Below, in pieces: positions 23,391-33,063 of a stretch of DNA of 64,000 nucleotides. Each line of letters begins with the position of its first letter. Position 1 is the stretch's first letter. Under the pieces are notes generated by a model. The model was not told the DNA's origin. It did no database searches and was given only the letters and a program-made list of their open reading frames with translations. Both the position numbers and the translations under genes were made by a program. Source of the DNA: Chryseobacterium glaciei (GTDB taxonomy: Bacteria; Bacteroidota; Bacteroidia; Flavobacteriales; Weeksellaceae); contig NZ_CP015199.1 of the NCBI RefSeq assembly GCF_001648155.1, forward strand, positions 1,374,501 to 1,438,500, given 5' to 3'.

Positions 23391-25256
23391 CTATAAATTC
23401 TTAGAATTATCTGCCGGTGTATAATCCATAAAAAGACCGCCGTCTAAATTCACAGATTTCACTTTCTTTTTAATAGGAATCGTTAAAACAGCCTGTTTTT
23501 GATCTTTCTCCCAAAGTGATGGCGGGAAATGAAGTTTTTCCACAGTTCCGTCTTCATAGGTCAATATCGCTTCAAAAGGAATGGCAAAACCTCCCACATT
23601 ATCAATATTAACGGTTAAAAGATCATTTAGCTGAGAAACGTTGGCGATTTTTAAATCAATATAATTATTGGTGTAAAACCAGTTATTGAAAAACCAATTT
23701 AAGTTTTTCCCTGAACCTGAATTCATTGAGTAAAAATAATCCCACGGAATTGGGTGTTTCCCATTCCAGTTATCCATGTAATGATGTAACGCTTTTTTGA
23801 AAACCTCATCACCTAAATAATCTTTCAAAGCCAAATAAGAGAGAGATGCTTTTACATAAGAATTATTTCCATAACCTGCTCCACTTACCTGCGTACTCAT
23901 AGAAATAATCGGTTGGTCTTGCTCTGCAGAAGGATCGTTGATCCATTTTTTAACCCTAAAATTTTGATAGAATTCTTTGGCTGCAGCTTCTCCGTTTTCA
24001 TCAATTCCGATTAGATATTCCAAAGTTGTTGCCCAACCTTCATCCATAAAAGCGTAACGCGTTTCGTTGATGCCCATGTAGAAAGGGAAATACGTGTGCG
24101 CAATTTCGTGATCTGCCGTTAATCTCGCATCCTGAAAATTATCCGGAACCGTTGAATCATTGATCATCATTGGATATTCCATATCAGCATACCCTTGAAT
24201 TGCCGTCATTACATTGTACGGATATTCTACACCCGGCCAGTTTTTTGAGAACCAATCCAGATTATAACGCATCCAGTCTACATAATGTTCAAAATCTTTT
24301 GTTCCTGCTTTGTATCCGGCCTGAACACTTGCTCTTTTTGTTTTTAACTGAACACTTGCCGCATCCCAAACATAATGATTGCTTAATGCAAAACAAAAAT
24401 CGGTGATATTATTGGCCTTAAATTTCCAAATATTCCATTTATTAGGTTTGGTTACTTTCCCCGATTTCATCTCCTGCTCGGTAGCAACGTGTATTACTTT
24501 GTCACTTTTTAATGAAGATTTATATCTTTTTAAATATTCCGGTTGAAGAACTGCATCAGGATTTAAAAAATCTCCCGTTGACCAAACCACATAGTTTTTC
24601 GGAGCCGTGATCGCGAAACTATAATCATTAAAATCGTTATAAAACTCCTGTCTGTCCGAGTGCGGAAGCATATCCCAACCATTGTAATCGTCGTACACAG
24701 AAATTCTTGGGAAAGAATAGGCTACATAAAAAGTTTCGGGGTCAATTTGCCCTTCTCTTCCACTTTGCACAGATAACGGATATTCCCATTCAATTTTAAC
24801 CTCAGCTTTGGCTTTAGATTTTAAAACTGAATTTAATTTTACTTTTTCGACTGTTCCCCAATCTTCACTATTCACTTCATATTTTTCACCATTTACGATA
24901 AACAATTTGATGTGTAAACCTGAAGACAAAAAGTCTTTGGAAACAGATCCTGACCTCGGCGACTGTGGTTTATGTAAATTATTAACAAATCTTATCGCTA
25001 ATTCATCCAAATCTTTTGGGCTGTTGTTGGTATAAATAATTGTCTCTTTTCCGGAAACTATTTTAGTATTGGCATCAACCTTTACATCAACTGTATAAAT
25101 CCCTTTATTTTGCCAATAATTTTTCCCGGGAGCTCCAGAAATATCTCTTGTTCCATTTTCATACGCTTTCTTAATATTTCTCGGCATATACAGTTCCTGC
25201 GCAGAAGAAATCTGCCATGAAGTGATCATTATTAATCCGAAAAGTAATTTGTTCAT
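23391..25256 (-). CDS. M1-family zinc metallopeptidase, exported
   Basis: 621 residues with a signal peptide (cleavage near ISSAQ). The zinc site is HEIAHTYFP near residue 383, with the third ligand Glu about 20 residues later in MDEGWATTLEYL. The upstream exopeptidase-type GAMEN motif is replaced by ADMEYP, as in many secreted Bacteroidota M1 proteins. The N-terminal beta-domain (about 40-250) and C-terminal region match the usual layout. It is likely to degrade peptides in the periplasm or outside. Confidence 0.9.
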   Translation of the reverse strand: MNKLLFGLIMITSWQISSAQELYMPRNIKKAYENGTRDISGAPGKNYWQNKGIYTVDVKVDANTKIVSGKETIIYTNNSPKDLDELAIRFVNNLHKPQSPRSGSVSKDFLSSGLHIKLFIVNGEKYEVNSEDWGTVEKVKLNSVLKSKAKAEVKIEWEYPLSVQSGREGQIDPETFYVAYSFPRISVYDDYNGWDMLPHSDRQEFYNDFNDYSFAITAPKNYVVWSTGDFLNPDAVLQPEYLKRYKSSLKSDKVIHVATEQEMKSGKVTKPNKWNIWKFKANNITDFCFALSNHYVWDAASVQLKTKRASVQAGYKAGTKDFEHYVDWMRYNLDWFSKNWPGVEYPYNVMTAIQGYADMEYPMMINDSTVPDNFQDARLTADHEIAHTYFPFYMGINETRYAFMDEGWATTLEYLIGIDENGEAAAKEFYQNFRVKKWINDPSAEQDQPIISMSTQVSGAGYGNNSYVKASLSYLALKDYLGDEVFKKALHHYMDNWNGKHPIPWDYFYSMNSGSGKNLNWFFNNWFYTNNYIDLKIANVSQLNDLLTVNIDNVGGFAIPFEAILTYEDGTVEKLHFPPSLWEKDQKQAVLTIPIKKKVKSVNLDGGLFMDYTPADNSKNL

Positions 25257-25354
25257 TTCTCTACATTTAAAAGATAGGTCTCAAAATTAAGGAAATTGTA
25301 ACAGACAGCCATCAATTCTTCGTCCTATCATTATAAATTTTAATTAAAAACACT

Positions 25355-27727
25355 TTACATTCGATCTTGTTCATCCGCTTTTTTAATTGCCTTAACATTT
25401 TTCACTGCTTGATTTCCAAAATTAAATTTTAACGAAATAATAAAATTCTGAGTATCTCTATAATCCAGAAAATAGTTATCCTGATTTCCGTATTTTGTAC
25501 TCACCTTTTCTTTGGAAGTTTTAAAAATATCATTAAACATCAGACTTCCTTCCAGTTTTTTGTTGAAAAACTTTTTGTTCATCACCAGATATGTAGCCGA
25601 AGAACTCGATATTCTGAAAGTTCCTTGTATAGCAGGCGAATTATAACGATGCCCTACTTCCAATTTCCAATCACTGCTTTTCTGCAAAGTGAAACTTGTA
25701 GAAACATCAGACGCAAAATTCCAAACTTTGTTTTTGTATAGAAGATCATCAATGCCAATAAAATAATTTTCATTATGTTCAATATTTTCAGAAACACTCA
25801 AGCTCCACCAAGGCTTGATTTGGAAATTTTTATAAACACTCAATCCATACGCCTGCCCTTTTTCAATATTTGTGTAATGATAAATTAAATTATTATTACT
25901 CGGTTCCTGATAAGAGATTTCCATTGATGGCGCAATTTCTTTACGGTAATAAAAATCAAGGTTCCATTCTTTCCAAGTATACGTGAAATTAAGATTATGA
26001 ATAATCGTTGCTTTCAATTTTGGATCTCCCTGAAAATAAGAAAATAGATTGTAGTATGATTTTGCTGGATTCAACCAAGAATAAGACGGTCTGCTGATTC
26101 TTTTTCCGTAAGACAAACCAAATTGATGATTTCCTTCTGTGGTATATTGGGCGTATAAAGTGGGAAATAATTTCCAATAGTTATTTTTATTCACCTCATA
26201 AGGTTCTGAAACAACTCCTTCTAAATCAGTTTTTTCCGCACGAAGTCCTGCTTTAAAATTCCATTTTCCGGGATTGTAAGAAAGCGATGAATAAAGAGCA
26301 AAATTGTGTTCTTTGTAATCAAAAACATTGCTTTTGTCGGCTCTGTATTGCAATTGTTCATTTTCATTATCTGAAAAATCTAATTGGCTACTGGTTTTTA
26401 CAAAACTATATTTGGACCCGGATTCTAATTCCCATTTGTCGTTTTTCCATTGATAATCAAATTGAGTAGAATACAACTGGACATCACTTTTATTATTGGT
26501 CACAAAGTTATTTTCTTTTGGAGATTGATTTACAAAATCAAGATACGTCAATACATTTTGATATTTCTGATTGTTGTTTCCTGCAAAATAATTCGTCCAT
26601 GTCAACTTACTTTTCTTATTCAGTTTTCTATCTGCCTGAAAACTCACCGTATTATTGATGGTGCGAGAATGATGATCATTAATTGTTGTATAATTAGACT
26701 CTACAACATCCTGACTGTTATAAATTAAAGTGGGCACATTATACGTCCCAAAAGATTTCGGATTAAAAGAACCTGAATAATTAAGACTTACATTCGTAAG
26801 ACTGTCTATTTCATATTCTACATTAAAATTCAAAGTATTCTGGCTTTTATTTTGGTCTTTACGGTTCATTGTGCTGACCCATCTTTGCTGATCTTCTATA
26901 TAATTTACATAATCCGTCCCTTCTCTGTAATACGTTCCGGTTCCACGGTAATAGCTTCCCATTACAGAAAGTTTATCTTTCTTATAATATTGAGAAATTC
27001 CCGCTACCCCTTTTGCATACTGACTTTGTACATATTTAGAAGAAAGAATCCCACGATAACCTTCTATCTTATTTTTCTTTAACACAATGTTCAATACGGC
27101 GCTTCCCGATGCTTCATATTTTGCAGGTGGATTGGTAATTACTTCCACCGATTTCATATCGCTACCTTGCGTGTTTTCCAATAGATTTTTCAACTCATCA
27201 CCCGTCAGCATTATTTTTTTATCGTTAATGGTTACGAGAATACTTTGACTTCCTTTGATCGCTAATACATCATTACTTGAGGTTACGCCTGGTGTCTTTT
27301 TAAGAATTTCCCATGCGTTGAGCGAGGAAATATTACTATTTTCTACATTAAATTCTAAACGGTCAATTTTTCTTTTTACTAAAGGCTTTTGCTTGGTCAT
27401 CACAACCTCTTGGATATCCTGAATGTCTTTCTTCAAAACAATCAGTAAAGGCTGATTCTGTTTTTCCAGATCCAGGTCTTTTTCAAATTTGGAATATTCT
27501 AAATCTTTAATAACCAACTTCACAGAATTTTCGGGAATGCCTTCCAGCATAAAAACGCCATTTTCATTGGTCATCAATGTTTTTAGCAATATATTTTGAG
27601 AATTATAAACTTCAATAGAGACCAAAGAAAGTTTTTCATTCTGAGCATTCGAAACTGTGCCTTCAATCTTTTGTTTTTGTGAAAACATAAAAATTGGAAA
27701 ACATAAAAAAAGAAAAAATTTATACAT
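25355..27727 (-). CDS. Outer-membrane beta-barrel protein with CarboxypepD_reg-like and plug domains (TonB-dependent-receptor relative)
   Basis: 790 residues. Signal peptide 1-17, then a CarboxypepD_reg-like domain (about 20-95), a plug-like domain with PGVTSSNDVLAIKGSQSILVTIND split over about 145-170 and VEVITNPPAKYEASGSAVLNIVLKK near 195, and a long barrel rich in aromatic strands to the end (OMP_b-brl_3 type). Such proteins belong to a family whose roles in uptake are mostly unproven. It is divergent from the kinase/regulator pair at 27890, whose target it may be. Confidence 0.88.
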   Translation of the reverse strand: MYKFFLFLCFPIFMFSQKQKIEGTVSNAQNEKLSLVSIEVYNSQNILLKTLMTNENGVFMLEGIPENSVKLVIKDLEYSKFEKDLDLEKQNQPLLIVLKKDIQDIQEVVMTKQKPLVKRKIDRLEFNVENSNISSLNAWEILKKTPGVTSSNDVLAIKGSQSILVTINDKKIMLTGDELKNLLENTQGSDMKSVEVITNPPAKYEASGSAVLNIVLKKNKIEGYRGILSSKYVQSQYAKGVAGISQYYKKDKLSVMGSYYRGTGTYYREGTDYVNYIEDQQRWVSTMNRKDQNKSQNTLNFNVEYEIDSLTNVSLNYSGSFNPKSFGTYNVPTLIYNSQDVVESNYTTINDHHSRTINNTVSFQADRKLNKKSKLTWTNYFAGNNNQKYQNVLTYLDFVNQSPKENNFVTNNKSDVQLYSTQFDYQWKNDKWELESGSKYSFVKTSSQLDFSDNENEQLQYRADKSNVFDYKEHNFALYSSLSYNPGKWNFKAGLRAEKTDLEGVVSEPYEVNKNNYWKLFPTLYAQYTTEGNHQFGLSYGKRISRPSYSWLNPAKSYYNLFSYFQGDPKLKATIIHNLNFTYTWKEWNLDFYYRKEIAPSMEISYQEPSNNNLIYHYTNIEKGQAYGLSVYKNFQIKPWWSLSVSENIEHNENYFIGIDDLLYKNKVWNFASDVSTSFTLQKSSDWKLEVGHRYNSPAIQGTFRISSSSATYLVMNKKFFNKKLEGSLMFNDIFKTSKEKVSTKYGNQDNYFLDYRDTQNFIISLKFNFGNQAVKNVKAIKKADEQDRM

Positions 27728-27856
27728 GATTAATTTTTTAACGTAAACTGATTTTTACAAACAGAAAAAAAACAGTCGACAAATATTCTGATACAAAAGT
27801 CTAGTTTACCCGAGAGAATTTCGGTTAATGAAAGGTTAATGATGAGTTAACGGTTA

Positions 27857-27884
27857 TTGGAGAAGTACTAAAGTTTTATATTTG
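27857..27884 (+). promoter_or_regulatory. Promoter of the kinase/regulator pair at 27890
   Basis: TTG (27857-27859), 17-base spacer, TATATTTG (27877-27884), an exact TAnnTTTG match. The start codon is only 5 bases beyond the box, so the transcript would have almost no leader. Confidence 0.6.
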
Positions 27885-27889
27885 TTATC

Positions 27890-29209
27890 ATGATTTTGAA
27901 AAGTAAAAATCTTATTGCACTCTTTGCGGCCTTATTTCTGCTTCTTTTGGGGATTCAGGCTTATTTCATGTATAAAACCTATCAGGTTAAAGAGCGGGAA
28001 ATTTACAGAAGTGTACACAATAAACTTACTCAATACACCGATAATCTTGAAGATAGAAGAGGTTTAAAAAAAGCGTCTGACGAATCTTTACAGCATATTT
28101 TCATTGAGTATACCGATAAAAAAATCGACAAAAAAGACTTTTTAGATCTGTTTGAACAAAATAGAAAAAGCACCAAAGATCAGCTCAGTAATTATGTAGA
28201 TAAACAGTTTGAAAAAGAAGGCTATAAAGTTGCGGTGAGAATAGAATATTTATCAATTATCTTTCTCCCTAGCAATACCAATTTGCTTGAAAAACCTATC
28301 ATCTTATTTGAAACAAGAAATAAAATTGTAAAACCAGGAATTTCAAATACGGGAAATTGGCAAACCTCATCTAAATCAACATCAGACGATGATAAGAAAA
28401 TAATTAAGAATAACAGCTTCCGTGTAAAAAGCCAGACAGACTTCGAAATATTAAATATTAAAAGTATCGTTTTCAGGGAATTGACCCTGCTTTTTCTATG
28501 TTGTATTGCGCTCCTGACAAGTGTATTAGTACTTTATATTTTTACCTTTAAAAATTTAATTAAACAACAGAAACAAGTTGAAATCTTACATACCGTAGTA
28601 GATAATATCTCTCATGAGTTTAAAACGCCTATTGCCACTTTAAAAATAGCCTCCAAAGCATTGAAGAAAGATTGGAACCCGGACACGCTTCCATTAGTAG
28701 AACGACAGATCAGCCGTCTTGAAAGTCTCATGCAACAGCTTCATAAAGACGAAACAGAAAATGAAATTCCAGAAATACAACCTGAAGATTGGAATTTCTT
28801 CATTCAAGATCTTGCTTTTACCTATCCTCAGATTCAATTTATTTTAAAAAATAAAATTTCGCAGCAACTTCCTTTTGATAAAAACCTCATGGAAACTGTC
28901 ATTAAAAATCTCTGCGAAAACAGTGTAAAATATGGTTCATTAATTGTTGAGATAAAAATTTCTAACCCTCAAAAAAAATTGGAAATCACCGTTTCAGATA
29001 ATGGACAAGGCATCGAAAAAAAAGAATTTAAAAATGTTTTTGAAAAGTTTTACAGAATACAATCCAACAACATCCATAATACAAAAGGATTAGGATTGGG
29101 TCTTTATTTCGTTAAAAAGATCATTGAAAAATACAACGGAAAAATAGAAGCAGAAAGTACGATTAAAGAAGGAACAACTTTTAAAATAACCATTCCTTAT
29201 GAAAATTAA
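27890..29209 (+). CDS. Membrane-bound sensor histidine kinase (HisKA type)
   Basis: 439 residues. Transmembrane helices at about 8-28 and 196-218 frame a periplasmic sensor region with no recognised fold. The H box is NISHEFKTPIATLK near residue 243; the ATPase domain has NLCENSVKYG, DNGQGIE and GLGLGLYFVKKIIEKYNG. It overlaps the regulator gene by 11 bases. It resembles the kinase at 33644 in layout. Confidence 0.93.
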   Translation: MILKSKNLIALFAALFLLLLGIQAYFMYKTYQVKEREIYRSVHNKLTQYTDNLEDRRGLKKASDESLQHIFIEYTDKKIDKKDFLDLFEQNRKSTKDQLSNYVDKQFEKEGYKVAVRIEYLSIIFLPSNTNLLEKPIILFETRNKIVKPGISNTGNWQTSSKSTSDDDKKIIKNNSFRVKSQTDFEILNIKSIVFRELTLLFLCCIALLTSVLVLYIFTFKNLIKQQKQVEILHTVVDNISHEFKTPIATLKIASKALKKDWNPDTLPLVERQISRLESLMQQLHKDETENEIPEIQPEDWNFFIQDLAFTYPQIQFILKNKISQQLPFDKNLMETVIKNLCENSVKYGSLIVEIKISNPQKKLEITVSDNGQGIEKKEFKNVFEKFYRIQSNNIHNTKGLGLGLYFVKKIIEKYNGKIEAESTIKEGTTFKITIPYEN

Positions 29210-29885
29210 AATTCTATTGGTGGAAGACGATACTGATTTTGGAATGATTCTTAAACAGTATCTCGAGCTGGAAGACTTCGACGTAACATGGTTTCAAAAT
29301 CCTGAAGATGTTGTAACGATTTTAACCTCAGATTTCAATTTTCAAATCGGTATCTTAGATATTATGATGCCTAATATTGATGGATTTTCTCTTTCTAAAA
29401 TAATTTTAAAAGAAAAACCACAGTTCCCTATCCTTTTTTTAACCGCAAAAAATCAAAAAATAGATCGTCTGACAGGACTTAAAATTGGAGCCGACGATTA
29501 TATTGCAAAACCCTGCGACCCAGAAGAATTAATTCTCAGAATTAAAAATATTTTAAAAAGAACATCCCATTCTACATTGCAAATGCATGTGAAAATCGGA
29601 GACTATAATTTGGATTCAGAAAAGCTGTTGTTATCTCATCCAAGAGGAGATATTCGCTTAACGATCCGTGAAAAAGACCTTCTTTTGTACCTTTTAAAAC
29701 ACAATCATCAAATGATAAAACGCGATGATATTCTAGACACTCTTTGGGAAACCAACGATTATTTTACCGGAAGAAGCCTCGATGTATTCATCAGTCGATT
29801 GAGAAAATACTTTATTGAAGATCCCACAATTAAAATTCAATCGCTGAGAGGAATAGGTTTTGAAATTGATTTTCCTGAAAAATAA
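29199..29885 (+). CDS. OmpR-family response regulator
   Basis: 228 residues. The receiver domain has LLVEDDTDFG, phospho-Asp in GILDIMMPNIDGFSLSK (near residue 52) and Lys in DDYIAKPCDPEEL, where the usual KPF is KPC. The C-terminal winged helix includes LTIREKDLLLYLL, DVFISRLRKYF and RGIGFEIDF. It pairs with the kinase just upstream. Confidence 0.94.
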   Translation: MKIKILLVEDDTDFGMILKQYLELEDFDVTWFQNPEDVVTILTSDFNFQIGILDIMMPNIDGFSLSKIILKEKPQFPILFLTAKNQKIDRLTGLKIGADDYIAKPCDPEELILRIKNILKRTSHSTLQMHVKIGDYNLDSEKLLLSHPRGDIRLTIREKDLLLYLLKHNHQMIKRDDILDTLWETNDYFTGRSLDVFISRLRKYFIEDPTIKIQSLRGIGFEIDFPEK

Positions 29886-29912
29886 GTTTTGTAAAAAAGA
29901 ATTGCTAATTTT

Positions 29913-29942
29913 ATAACAATGAAAACTAATATTCATTGTTAT
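29913..29942 (+). terminator. Hairpin after the first OmpR-type pair
   Basis: Perfect 11-bp stem ATAACAATGAA / TTCATTGTTAT with an 8-base loop, 27 bases after the regulator stop. The T tract behind it is weak, so termination is likely but not certain. Confidence 0.45.
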
Positions 29943-29972
29943 AGCCTTTAATTAATTAACTAAAAAAATAGA

Positions 29973-30788
29973 ATGATGATTGATTTCAAAAAAGCAATCC
30001 ATTTAGTATACAGCAACCCTGGAAGAGGAAGTTTGGAATCTTATTTCAAAACTCATTTTCCGGAGGATAAAATACAAATTCACTGTATTTATAATGACTT
30101 AACGACGGGACCTTTGAGCGATTTCACGTCTGCTCCTGACTTTGAGAAATTCAGTTCATACTGGAAAGCCATCGATGCTGTCTACTCACCCGATACAATT
30201 GAAAACAATGAGGAAAACAGCATAAATTTCAATGATTTATCAACTGAATTTAGTATTGATTTCCCAAAAGAGAAAACCTTAATTATCTGGCATGGAAGCG
30301 ATGCTGGCGAAAAACTCATGTTATATCGTTATTGTAGTCTTTTAAAGAACAGGGATTTGCATGAAATCAATCTGGATGATTGGCCAACAACGTTAAAGAA
30401 CGATTATAGAACCAATTGTTTAGCCATACAAAACCCGGAAGATCTTGATGGAATTTTCAACATTTTAAACGAGATTAACGAAAATACGAAATCATCTTAC
30501 GCAAATGAATGGGAAAGGCTGAAAAAAGATCAAAAAACAAATAGAATATTGCAAGATGACCGTCTAATTTCTGTAAACGAGGATTATTATGATCAAAGTA
30601 TTTTAGATAACTGTACTTCAGACTATCAAAAAGTTGCGAGAGTGATTGGCGAAACAATGGGGAAGCAAAAATCTACGATTGGAGATTATTATCTTCTGTA
30701 TAGAATTCACATGTTGATCAATCAGCAACTATTAGAATATCAAGGTGATGTATCAACAATGCGAGAGTTAGAAATCAGAAAAAAATAA
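29973..30788 (+). CDS. DUF1835 domain protein
   Basis: 271 residues, no signal peptide. The N-terminal DUF1835 signature is visible in HLVYSNPGRGSLESYF and IYNDLTTGPLSDF, with a middle motif IIWHGSDAGEKLMLYRYCSLL. The C-terminal part (about 175-260), with RISVNEDYYDQSILDN-like and IGETMG elements, fits the DUF3658 region usually found with it. Biochemical function is not known. Confidence 0.8.
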   Translation: MMIDFKKAIHLVYSNPGRGSLESYFKTHFPEDKIQIHCIYNDLTTGPLSDFTSAPDFEKFSSYWKAIDAVYSPDTIENNEENSINFNDLSTEFSIDFPKEKTLIIWHGSDAGEKLMLYRYCSLLKNRDLHEINLDDWPTTLKNDYRTNCLAIQNPEDLDGIFNILNEINENTKSSYANEWERLKKDQKTNRILQDDRLISVNEDYYDQSILDNCTSDYQKVARVIGETMGKQKSTIGDYYLLYRIHMLINQQLLEYQGDVSTMRELEIRKK

Positions 30789-30818
30789 GCTTCATCCATA
30801 GAATAAAGCTCATTTTTA
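30788..30818. terminator. Weak bidirectional terminator between convergent genes
   Basis: Short interrupted stem AGCTT-AT / AT-AAGCT (30788-30810), T-rich tract on the plus side and a T-run on the minus side. It lies between the DUF1835 gene and the convergent exonuclease-family gene. Confidence 0.4.
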
Positions 30819-30831
30819 TTTTAATATTTTA

Positions 30832-31665
30832 TTAAAACTGTACATCTACCAAGACCGGAAAATGATCGGAAGGATACAATAAGTTTTCTCTTCTGTCATT
30901 GATGTGTCTGTGAGATTTTATTTTCAAACCTTTTACAAAAATATAGTCGATTCTGTTTTTCGGAACTTCATTAACGTTGAAAGCTGTAAAAGTGCCAATT
31001 GGACCATAATGTTTTGATTCTGAATTATAAAAACTGTCTTTCATATTTTGAGAAAGAATTTTAATGGGCTCAGAATCATCTGTCAAATTAAAATCGCCAG
31101 TCAATGTTACCGGTAAATTTTTAGGGTTGATTTCCTTGATTTTCTTTAGAATTAAATCTGCAGACTTCACTCTTGCAACATTTCCGATATGATCGAAGTG
31201 AAGATTCATTGCTAAAAATTCTTTCTTTGATTTTTTATCTTTAAAAACAGCATACGTGCAAATTCTGTTCAAAGCAGCATCCCATCCTTTTGACGGTTTT
31301 TCAGGCGTTTCAGAAAGCCAAAACGTTCCAGAATTTACAACCTGAAGCCTGTTTGTATCATAAAATATAGCCGAAAACTCTCCTTTTTCTTTACCGTCAT
31401 CTCTTCCGACGCCTACATAATCGTAATTTTTCAATCCGTTTTTGATATCTTTCATCTGCTCGGGAAGCGCTTCCTGAACTCCGAAATAATCCGGGTGATA
31501 ATAATTTAATAAATCCACTGCATCTTGTTTTCTCTCTGTCCATGCATTTTCCTTATCCGATTCTACCTGAAGTCTAATGTTGAAACTCATCACTTTTAGA
31601 TCCTGCGAAAATCCCAATGCAAAAAACATCAGGAATACCATTGAAAATCTGAGATTCATATTCAT
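30832..31665 (-). CDS. Exported endonuclease/exonuclease/phosphatase-family protein
   Basis: 277 residues with a signal peptide (cleavage near GFSQ). Family motifs are MSFNIRL (residue about 25), the Glu in DYFGVQEALPEQ, DHIGNVARVKSA, LPVTLTGDFNLTDDSEP, and the C-terminal NRIDYIFVKG and SDHFPVLVDV, with the catalytic Asp and His. It is a periplasmic or secreted phosphodiesterase; substrate (sugar phosphate, lipid or nucleic acid) cannot be told. Confidence 0.88.
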   Translation of the reverse strand: MNMNLRFSMVFLMFFALGFSQDLKVMSFNIRLQVESDKENAWTERKQDAVDLLNYYHPDYFGVQEALPEQMKDIKNGLKNYDYVGVGRDDGKEKGEFSAIFYDTNRLQVVNSGTFWLSETPEKPSKGWDAALNRICTYAVFKDKKSKKEFLAMNLHFDHIGNVARVKSADLILKKIKEINPKNLPVTLTGDFNLTDDSEPIKILSQNMKDSFYNSESKHYGPIGTFTAFNVNEVPKNRIDYIFVKGLKIKSHRHINDRRENLLYPSDHFPVLVDVQF

Positions 31666-31693
31666 CTGTTTTAAATTAATAAGTCACAAAAAT

Positions 31694-31720
31694 AAAACTT
31701 CTCCGTGACAGAGAAGTTTT
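31694..31720 (-). terminator. Terminator after the dienoyl-CoA reductase-like gene
   Basis: Perfect 10-bp stem AAAACTTCTC / GAGAAGTTTT with a 7-base loop; the minus strand continues with ATTTTTG. It separates the two minus-strand genes. Confidence 0.75.
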
Positions 31721-31784
31721 AGATGTATAATTATTATGTTAATTCTTGCAATAAGCAATAAGCAAAATTAACTTATCGTTTCCT

Positions 31785-32666
31785 TTAGTTTGACTTTTTT
31801 GCTTTGATCATTGCTTCCAATGCATCCCACATTTCCTGTGGAATATCTTCCAGCATATTAAATTCGCCTGCGCCTTGTAGCCATTCACCACCATCGATTG
31901 TTACAACTTCTCCATTCACAAAAGATGAAAAATCAGAAACTAAATAAGCAGCAAGATTCGCCAATTCCTGATGTTCCCCTACTCTTTTCAACGGATTTTT
32001 TTTCGCTAAATCAAATTGATCTTTCATATCTCCCGGAAGCAACCTGTCCCAAGCTCCTTTCGTTGGAAATGGCCCCGGCGCGATGGCATTGAATCGAATA
32101 TTATATTTCCCCCACTCCACGGCAAGAGATCTTGTCATTGCCAACACTCCAGCTTTTGCACAAGCGGATGGAACAACGTAAGCAGAACCTGTCCATGCGT
32201 AAGTTGTTACGATATTTAAAACCGTTCCCGGCGTTTTTGAATCAATCCAATGTTTTCCAACGGAAAGTGTACAGTTTTTTGTTCCTTTTAATACAATATC
32301 TAAAATAGAATCAAAAGCAGAATGTGTTAATCTTTCTGTTGGAGAGATGAAATTTCCTGCTGCGTTATTTAATAGAATATCAATTCTTCCGAATTCTTTC
32401 AAAGCAGCTTCTTTCATTGCTTCTACCTCATCCCAATTTCTTACGTCACACGCAACGCAAAGAACTTTTCCGCCCGTTTCTTCTTCCAATTCTTTCGCTG
32501 TTCCTTGTAATTTTTCCAAATTTCTGGAAGTGATCACTACTTTTGCGCCTAATTGAAGAAAATATTTGGTCATTGCTTTTCCTAGACCGCTTCCGCCACC
32601 TGTAACGATGGCTACTTTATCTTTCAGTGCATCTTCACGCAACATCGGTTGTGTATATAGATTCAT
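31785..32666 (-). CDS. Short-chain dehydrogenase, 2,4-dienoyl-CoA reductase-like
   Basis: 293 residues. Rossmann motif VTGGGSGLGKAMTKYF near residue 21 and NNAAGNF near 100. The region VTTYAWTGSAYVVPSACAKAG and the run EWGKYNIRFNAIAPGPFPTKGAW closely follow mitochondrial DECR1, in which the active Tyr lies earlier than in the usual YxxxK pair; here that residue is the Tyr in TTYAWTG and the Lys is in CAKAG. It probably reduces 2,4-dienoyl-CoA with NADPH during breakdown of unsaturated fatty acids. A more general SDR role is possible. Confidence 0.85.
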   Translation of the reverse strand: MNLYTQPMLREDALKDKVAIVTGGGSGLGKAMTKYFLQLGAKVVITSRNLEKLQGTAKELEEETGGKVLCVACDVRNWDEVEAMKEAALKEFGRIDILLNNAAGNFISPTERLTHSAFDSILDIVLKGTKNCTLSVGKHWIDSKTPGTVLNIVTTYAWTGSAYVVPSACAKAGVLAMTRSLAVEWGKYNIRFNAIAPGPFPTKGAWDRLLPGDMKDQFDLAKKNPLKRVGEHQELANLAAYLVSDFSSFVNGEVVTIDGGEWLQGAGEFNMLEDIPQEMWDALEAMIKAKKSN

Positions 32667-32868
32667 ATTGTTTTAATTTTTCCTAAAAATAACAAATATT
32701 AAAATGCAATGCTTTAAAATAAATCAAGAAATGATGCTATAAATAACTGTTTTAAATTTTATAGTCTTAATTGTAAAAGAAATGACAATTTTACTTTAAC
32801 TATTTTTTACTTTTTTCTTTTAAATTTACCCAAAAAATTGGCGATTTTTTCCAAATGTTTAAATAGGA

Positions 32869-32995
32869 GACTGCAACCCTAGCCCCGATTGCAGCTTTGT
32901 TTGAGCTCATTTTTCAGGATTTGGGTTTCGGCGGCTTCGCCCCCGAAACCCAAATCCTGAAAAATAGCGAGTGCGGAAAGCGGGAATAGCTTCAA
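32869..32995 (+). ncRNA. Structured non-coding element, copy 1 (Flavo-1-like candidate)
   Basis: The outer stem pairs AGC/CCCG (32881-32887) with CGGG-AATA-GCT (32981-32991), leaving an AATA bulge. The centre is a perfect 22-bp stem (32910-32931 with 32943-32964) around 11 bases. A small hairpin CTGCAA/TTGCAG is at the 5' side. Conserved edges AGCCC-GA-TTG and GAGTG-GGAAAGCGG are shared with 39452-39538. From memory this resembles the Flavo-1 RNA family of flavobacteria; not verified. It lies between two minus-strand genes and is read here on the plus strand. Confidence 0.55.
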
Positions 32996-33005
32996 ATAAA
33001 AAATA

Positions 33006-33041
33006 AAAAGCAGCCTGACAATAAATTATCAGGCTGCTTTT
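33006..33041 (-). terminator. Terminator of the DUF1573 gene
   Basis: Perfect 13-bp stem AAAAGCAGCCTGA (33006-33018) / TCAGGCTGCTTTT (33029-33041), followed on the minus strand by a T-rich tract. It may also end the plus-strand element before it. Confidence 0.85.
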
Positions 33042-33063
33042 ATATTGAACAAGATTAAATTAA

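Larger units (their letters stand above)
32667..33063. other. 397-base intergenic region with a structured element
   Basis: It holds AT-rich promoter sequence for the reductase gene (next to 32666), the structured element at 32869-32995, and the terminator at 33006-33041. No open frame of note is present. Confidence 0.7.
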
